From: Phialocephala subalpina
Taxonomy: Eukaryota > Ascomycota > Leotiomycetes > Helotiales > Mollisiaceae
NCBI GenBank assembly: GCA_900073065.1
Contig: FJOG01000021.1
Coordinates: 213,370 to 277,369, forward strand
Length of the DNA stretch: 64,000 bases
Direction: 5' to 3'
Part shown: positions 58,309 through 64,000 of the stretch, one piece after another
Position numbering within the stretch: position 1 is the first letter of the stretch
How the letters are laid out: each line of letters begins with the position of its first letter
Position numbers and translations under genes: made by a program
The notes under the pieces: generated by a model
What the model was told of the DNA's origin: nothing
Database searches by the model: none
Seen by the model: the letters and a program-made list of their open reading frames with translations, nothing else

Positions 58309-59370
58309 CGGTAGGAAAAGGGGAGTAGATATGGGAGGATGGAAACGTTCAGTCTTCACTTCGTACGCATTGTATGTTTAGCATTGGATTCGGGAATAGG
58401 CTTTATTCGGTTGGTTTTCATGCTTTAGTTTAGACGAAGAATGAAAAGCGTTATACACAAGGTTTTATTGTTTTAAAGTGAGTTGTAAGGCGAGGGGGAG
58501 GGGTTTGGTGAGTGTGCTAGAAGAATTGTTGAGAGGGAGAGGGGGGGGATACAAGATAGAGATGATTAGATGATTAGATGAGATGTGATGGATGTTGTCT
58601 TATTCCATATAGTGTTTGAAAGGTTGGTTGCGAGGTGAAGTATACCCCTTTTTCATATGAATACTTTATTTCTCTTGAGGGTTCGGGTATTTTTGCGTGA
58701 AGCAAGAGTGGGAGAGCTGGGAGAGTTAGAGAGAAGGCGAAGAGGTAAAGGAGTTGGAGCAGGGTTCCCCAATTCCAATTCCAATTCCAACTCCAACTCC
58801 AACTCCAACTCCAACTCAAGTTTAAGCCTCTTTTCTACAGAATTGGAATTGGAATTGGCTTCTTTTTCGATGAATTGGGTTGTGAATTGACTGCCTAATC
58901 GGGTAATAATGCCGAGTTTAGACTCGGAATTGGCAGGTTTAAGGCTATTTTCACAGAATTGGCTCTTGAGTTGGCAATTCACGACCCGGGTTTGAATCGA
59001 GTTTGAGTTGGATTTGGGGAACCCTGAGTTGGAGAGAAGTTGGAAGGTGAGGGAAGTGGAGAGTGAGGGAAGTTAGATAGTGAGAGGTTTGAGAGTAGGA
59101 GGATTTGAGAGAAGTTAAACAGTGGGAGAGTGAGGGAAATTGGACAGCGAGGAAAGTAATAGAGCTGGAGAGCTGGAGACCTGACGAATGTTTTGTGCAA
59201 GAGGTCAAAGGAGGCACCTTCAAACTTGGAGAGACTGTCTTGATCTTGATAGAGGTGTGTAGAGGTTAGAAGGACAAGTGGCTTTCAAATATTTCTGCAG
59301 GTAACCATTTGCATGCGCACACAACTAAAGAATTTTCTATAAAGACAGAGATCGTATATTTAAGCAAAGT
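58309..59370. repeat. low-complexity region: hexanucleotide microsatellite and polypurine tract
   Basis: 58768-58818 is (ccaatt)n passing into (ccaact)n; an inverted gaattggaattgg block at about 58840-58857 can pair with it as a hairpin. Further gaattgg/gagttgg words continue to about 59040, followed by a G/A-rich tract (about 59040-59180) of degenerate gagggaagt-like units. Open frames here (LELELEL or WSWSWNWN) are artefacts of the repeat. Confidence 0.7.
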
Positions 59371-60310
59371 ATGCCCCCTCATACTTCTCTTCTTTCCCAA
59401 GCGTCCATGCAATCTGGAGTGATGGAGCAGCAACTCGCACCTCTCATCTCAGAAACCCTCGAGGACAAACCTTTCAGACTCAGAGATCTACCTCCCGAAA
59501 TCAGACTCATCATCTTCACCCACGCGATCTCTTTCAAGGGCTAAACACTATAACTCATCATCGCACTCCCAGGAAACGAACAAAATCTACGAAAAGGCAT
59601 TAGAAGTGATGAAGAACTGCGCATTTACGGTCCAGGGAACGAGTTTGATTGGCGGTCTCGGAATGGGAGATACTGCTAGGAGAGAACTTAAGCATTTGTC
59701 TTTCTCGTAAGTCTTGATGGATGTTTTCAATGGTCTCTAGCTAATGAGATATAGGTCACCCCGCACGCTTGGAATATCTTTCGACCGATGGCTTCCGGAA
59801 AACGAGCCTTTAGCCGACCTATCAAGGTTAATCAACCCTCACCAGCACTGGAACTATCTTCAGAGCCTCTCTTTGGACAACATGCGGGCTGATTATGAAC
59901 TCCTTATCTCAGTTCTGTCGACGCATAGCTCTACGCTACGTTCACTAGAGTTCTCGGACATCTGCTTGACAGGTACTCATCCGTGTCCAGGAAATCCGTT
60001 GTCTTGGATCGAGTTCTTCATGTGGCTGAACGAAAACATGTCATTGACACCCTTCAAGATCACGGAATGGTTGGAGACCCAGGGTGCAGGAGGCGATGGG
60101 TGGTTGGTTAATTGTTCTCATGATCAAGCGAAGCCTGATGGTTGTCTTGTCCGACGAATCGAAAAATATGTAACAAACCAAGGGGTGTTTCCATTTATGC
60201 GACCAGGAGAGGGAGACTTGCCCAATATTCTTTATGGCCGACCATGTCCGTGGACCCGGCCTGGAGATGATTGTTGGAAACCTGGACCTAATGCGAACCT
60301 TGCCTACTGA
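59371..60310 (+). pseudogene. F-box/2EXR-like hypothetical protein, decayed
   Basis: Starts at 59371 and reaches FRLRDLPPEIRLIIFTHAI, an F-box-like opening, then two TAA stops (59542 and about 59551) around TL, followed by LIIALPGNEQ. An extra A in a short A run shifts the frame into IYEKALEVMKNCAF and then RRELKHLSFS. An intron (59707-59754, gtaagt...atatag) joins, in phase, to SPRTLGISFDRW and a C-terminal half ending FGR-like PGPNANLAY at 60310. Both nonsense codons fit CAA to TAA. The family (fungal F-box-like proteins with a leucine-rich tail) is common; the function is unknown and this copy is probably dead. Confidence 0.5.
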
Positions 60311-61267
60311 AGCACTGGCGTCGCTCAGACTTGAAGGTCCAAGGTGCGATTACATATCCACAGACTCGAACGTCAGACTGTGTAGTAACTAGAAAGTGTC
60401 GCAAACTTAAACCTAGTAGATTTCACGTCGCAACACAATTTTTATACAGGCACCGAGGAACTGCTAATTCGGGTTGCCAGCTTCCTATCTTCAAATACAC
60501 AGCTTACAAGGGCTCTGTCTTCAAACAAAATTGAAGCGGCTTCTCTAAAGTTCCCTTTTGGCTACAATTCTTTTCTTTTTCTCCAGATGTAGCTTTACGA
60601 GCTTCTCTTGTTCACGAGTCTAGCGCAGGTCCAATTCATCTTGCTACTACTCAGGCTGACTGCAAAGGCACCCGAGTCTCTTCAAGACCCGAATTCGGAA
60701 GGGACATCCCGATGTGAGATCTGCGTCTGGAAGGTAGTTCCTCTTTCATCGAAGCCTTCTAGGTTTGGCTCAAGACGTCCTGTCTTCTCAAAAGACGTAT
60801 TAAGGCAAAACCATTCCTCATTGAAGTTCTCAGCGGATTTGAAGCTTACCCCTCCTCCCTACCTACCACCAACACATCTATGCTCATTCCCACCGCCAAA
60901 AAGCTCAACACTGTACTCATTTCCGTCCTCGAGGGAGATTACCTCATACGCAGAGTAGATGGTTGGGCGTCCCATACAGTCAAACTCATTGAATCAAGGC
61001 CCTCCGTGCTACCTCGCCAGCGTAACAACGTGGTGATGGCTGGCTATTTTGTTCTATAGTTTCTCTTGATATTGTTGTCTTTTTATGATGCTGTTACTTG
61101 TTGATTGGAGGCTTATTTTTCGTGTAATTTGGGGATTTAGGGATTTGAGCAGGGAAAAGGGCCTGGGCTAAGCGAGGTTGTCGCCATAGAGCGGGGAGCA
61201 AGGATAGGAGAGGGGTAAGGGTGAGGTGATGTGGATATAAGTTAAAGATGAGGAAAGTTCTGGATGA
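60311..61267. other. intergenic
   Basis: Short frames only (60608-60958 is Ser/Pro-rich without a recognised family). Nothing supported. Confidence 0.35.
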
Positions 61268-61906
61268 ATGGTTGATAGGGATGGATTTAATGCCCACCGT
61301 TTTGCAGTCGGTACCGGACATTTGAAAGTCCTCAATGTCGGTCCCCAGTCTGTTGGCTCACCATTGCCCTATCTCCCATTACACGACGGCGACCGCACAT
61401 TCGAATACCGGAGCCTTAGCTGGATGTTCGGGGCTGATGAATGTCGAATCATAATGAAAGAAGGGATGAACTAGAGGCCTGAACCCGACTTGGACAACCA
61501 AAAGTCAAGATTTGCAACAGAGGGAGATGACTTACTCATATTTGAGCATCCTCACTTTCGAGGTCGCCTCAATGTCAGAAATGCTGTTGTAGTTCATGAC
61601 GTGCAACGAAAGCAAGGCTTTGTTTTACTCGATGCTGGAGTGACGCTGGACTTATCGATATGTATCGAGTTCACACCTTGGTCTCAGAGTTGCACCCGGA
61701 CAACCGAACTCATGGGCCTGAACATTCAAACATCTCGAGGAGCAAGCCATGGCAAGAAAATCCATCCATTTGTGTATTCATTCGTGTTCATGTTGTCTCG
61801 AATCCATCAACATAGGCCGTCCAAACGCAGGATGCCAAGACCCTCAAGCCGCCCAAACGCCATGCTTTCACGTCCAACTCAAGTTCGTCTAGTGTACTTG
61901 ACATAA
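61268..61906 (+). pseudogene. hypothetical frame with one in-frame TAG
   Basis: A single frame is open from 61268 to 61906 except for TAG at 61472-61474 (KEGMN-stop-RPEPDLDNQK). The composition on both sides is protein-like (YLPLHDGDRTFEYRSLSWMF; LLIFEHPHFRGRLNVRNAVV; VLLDAGVTLDLSICIEF). I do not recognise it. Its last 28 bases overlap the antisense end of the P450. It may be a decayed gene or an exon pair. Confidence 0.3.
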
Positions 61907-63574
61907 GGATGAACATGAGGCTTCATGGCAGATCGACCATTGAAATCCACATCCGGGGTTCCTTGGACCGGCTTTCCGGTCTTGTCTGTGAGTTCGTAGT
62001 CGAACATTGCGGTGAAGTAGGCGATGATTACGTTGTTTTCCAGTTTTGCGAACTATGTCATGATTAGCAAGTCCAACGATAGGGTCAAGAGAAACGAGGA
62101 ATCTCACTCTCATGCCCAAACAAGGATGTCTCCCAACACCCCACCCCAACCATCCCAGCGGAACCTTCTTGTCCTCTGCCTTCTCTGGGAAATAACGCGA
62201 CGGATCCCACTGAGTGGGGTTTGGATAGATCTTCGGATCAAGATGCACATCCCCCAGATGATAGGTAGCAATCGCACCTGGGTCAATGACCTCTCCATCC
62301 CCCACCGGAATCGCCTTCGTCGAGATATTCTTCCTAAACGCCGTCCCTAAGGCTTGAAGTCGGATACTATCCTTCAAGCAAAGATCAATGAGCGGGAACT
62401 CAGACTCCCATGCTTCGAATGGTACTTCGTCAAGTTGGTCGACGAGAGGAGCAGATGGATTGGTGCTGTATTTCGCTGCTACTGTCTTGACTTCTTCCAG
62501 AACTTTTTGACGCCAGTGAGAGTCGTTTGCGAGATAAGTCAATACCCAGGCTGCGTTGATACCGCTGTTCAGCAACCCGGCGAATAGGGCACCGATGATG
62601 AACTCGATGATGCGGAACATGGAGTCGCCTTGCTCGATTAGGTATTGGAGGGGATCATCTCCTTTAACTCCGGTCTTTTTACGCTCTTCGACGATCTTGT
62701 TGACGATCATGTAGAGTCTGCTGGCGGCGTAGGTGCGTTTTACTACTGCTGGTGAAGGGAACCATGGATACATGACTGCGATTGGGGTTGCGGATGAGTC
62801 GATTTTCTCGTAGTATCTGAGTGTTTTCATCAACAGTTCTTGGTTGTCGGCGATGTCGTCGCAACCGACCATTCTCATGGTCAATTGGTAGACGATCATG
62901 TAGATGCTTTCGAATGGATCGGTGATGCCGGTTGGGTTTTGATCCAATTCGTTGATACGGAAGCGGGTATCTTTTAACAGCTTAGGGAGATCTAGCACGT
63001 GTCAGAATGGTGACACGAGAAAGAGGGGAACAAGATGTACTTCGACCAAAATTCGCACTCGAGATCATGTGCGTCATGCGCTTGATGAAGAATCCTCCTG
63101 GTCCAGCGAATTTCTGATCTGTGTCTATCGCTTCACCAGGCTTTGTCTTTAAGGTATTTGGGCTCTGTCCAAAAAGCACGGCATAACTTCATCCAATCAG
63201 TTTCGGTCTCACATCATATCGAGAATGACTATCTGAATAAATCAAACATACCCTTCAGTAAAGCCTAAATCTCGACTTTGAAAGAACACATGTCGTGCCT
63301 TCTCCCCCGTCAATCCAATAACAGGATGTTTTCCTACAAAAAAGCTAAAATTCCCCGACGGAGTCTGTGCTTTGGCATGCTGGAAGAGGTCCCATCTCGC
63401 AGTGAAGAAACGGAGGGTGCCAAAGATTGGATAGCCTTCTTTCAAACGCTTGGGTGCGTTGGCGCTGAACCTGTAGCCGGTTGAAGCCCAGATGGTATAG
63501 GTTCCGACCAGGAGAAGGATGATTGTTGAGACAGTCGATGCTGACAACACGGGGAGATCTTGGAGGGAGATCAT
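61879..63574 (-). CDS. cytochrome P450 with non-canonical I-helix and ExxR
   Basis: Four exons: 63252-63574, 63041-63186, 62108-62991, 61879-62052 (introns 65, 49, 55 nt); total 1527 nt, 508 aa. Start at 63574 (MISLQDLPVL) gives a membrane anchor (STIILLLVGTYTIW). Motifs: PIFGTLRFF, NFSFFVGKHPVIGL, the I-helix region GALFAGLLNSGINAAW which lacks the usual A-G-x-D/E-T-T oxygen-activation set, D-S-I-R where ExxR is expected (LCLKDSIRLQ), AFRKNIS, DPSRYFPE, and the heme loop GWGVGRHPCLGMR with Cys at about residue 447. Probably ER-bound. The two deviations are reminiscent of P450s that do not activate O2 (allene-oxide- or prostacyclin-synthase-like), but that is inference. Intact. Confidence 0.85.
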
Positions 63575-64000
63575 GTTTGGTTTTTTCGGGAAGGCGAGAG
63601 GGTCGTCATGGAAGTTTGAGAGAAGATGCAGCCGAAATATGAAAATGACCAAATGTGTAACGGTCTCACAGAGAGAGGTGGTGCCACGAACTTTGGCACG
63701 AAGTTGATACCGTAGACAGAAAATGATGCGAGGAGAGGAAAGCGAAGTCGAAATTAAGAATCTCACTAGTCTCGTCAGCAATCACTGGCGTCAGCGTGTT
63801 CCCGTTTCATGCGCTTGATAGCGACGACTGAGAAACCCGCTCGGGATCTACACTTTGGCGGGGCATCCGGGAACGTGCACACAAGGGCGCTATTCGCACT
63901 TCGAAATGTATGATTGGTGTCCTCGTAACCTTAATATAGCGCTCATATCGATGTCGGCTCGTAGATATCTAGAATTTCTAGACTTCAACCTTAAAATGTC
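63575..64000. promoter_or_regulatory. upstream region of the P450
   Basis: A longer in-frame ATG at 63781 exists but adds a leader without P450 similarity; I take it as 5' UTR. No specific site recognised. Confidence 0.4.

Noticed and set aside
58574..58982. Frames encoding LELELEL or WSWSWNWN
   Set aside because: Artefacts of the hexanucleotide microsatellite.
1..64000. CRISPR arrays, operons or bacterial-type regulatory sites
   Set aside because: The window is eukaryotic with spliced genes; no regularly spaced direct repeats were seen.

Overview
This is nuclear DNA of a filamentous ascomycete, most likely Leotiomycetes/Helotiales. That placement is inference. The seen basis is: many 43-78 nt GT..AG introns with CTAAC/CTGAC-like branch sites; typical Pezizomycotina families (2EXR, DUF6536-type, STAND-associated ubiquitin-like, purple acid phosphatase, fungal P450s, Fox2, Faa1, Ecm11, Rkm5-like); and Tc1/mariner transposons carrying RIP-like CpA->TpA damage. 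There are two assembly gaps (15938-16580 and 41658-42520). No tRNA, rRNA or CRISPR array was seen.

Left third (1-23 kb) is gene-poor. It holds an interrupted ubiquitin-like-domain gene (0.7-2.7 kb), a secreted type carboxylesterase (12.4-14.2 kb), a 2OG-Fe(II) oxygenase (21.8-22.9 kb) and, most notably, six copies (here A-F) of a small two-exon gene family I do not recognise. All six are on the minus strand, between 5.0 and 20.2 kb. Each has a first exon of exactly 53 nt (17 codons + 2 nt), a phase-2 intron, a variable polar middle and a conserved C-terminal 22-residue helix-like motif bounded by two tryptophans. One copy is a clear pseudogene and one has lost its original start codon. This is my main candidate for an undescribed system.

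Middle third (24-46 kb) is an accessory, decaying region: three 2EXR-domain genes in different states, a diverged repeat cluster, a purple acid phosphatase with a frameshift at a metal-ligand motif, one Tc1/mariner element inserted inside the terminal repeat of another, a MITE-like element with a second inverted repeat nested in it, a lesioned MFS / FAD-monooxygenase / P450 mini-cluster, and a multi-pass DUF6536-like membrane protein with a nonsense codon.

Right third (46-64 kb) is mostly clean core genome: a tiny two-exon gene, long-chain acyl-CoA synthetase, a ribosomal-lysine-methyltransferase-like protein, Ecm11, a TDA10/glycerate-kinase-like protein and the peroxisomal multifunctional beta-oxidation enzyme Fox2. 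The last two are divergent across an exact 250-bp tandem duplication. The synthetase (fatty acyl-CoA formation) and Fox2 (second and third beta-oxidation steps) act in one pathway. The window ends with a decayed F-box-like gene and an intact P450 with unusual signature residues.

Splice models were derived by hand from reading frame and splice signals; I checked that the summed exon lengths divide by three wherever I call a gene intact.
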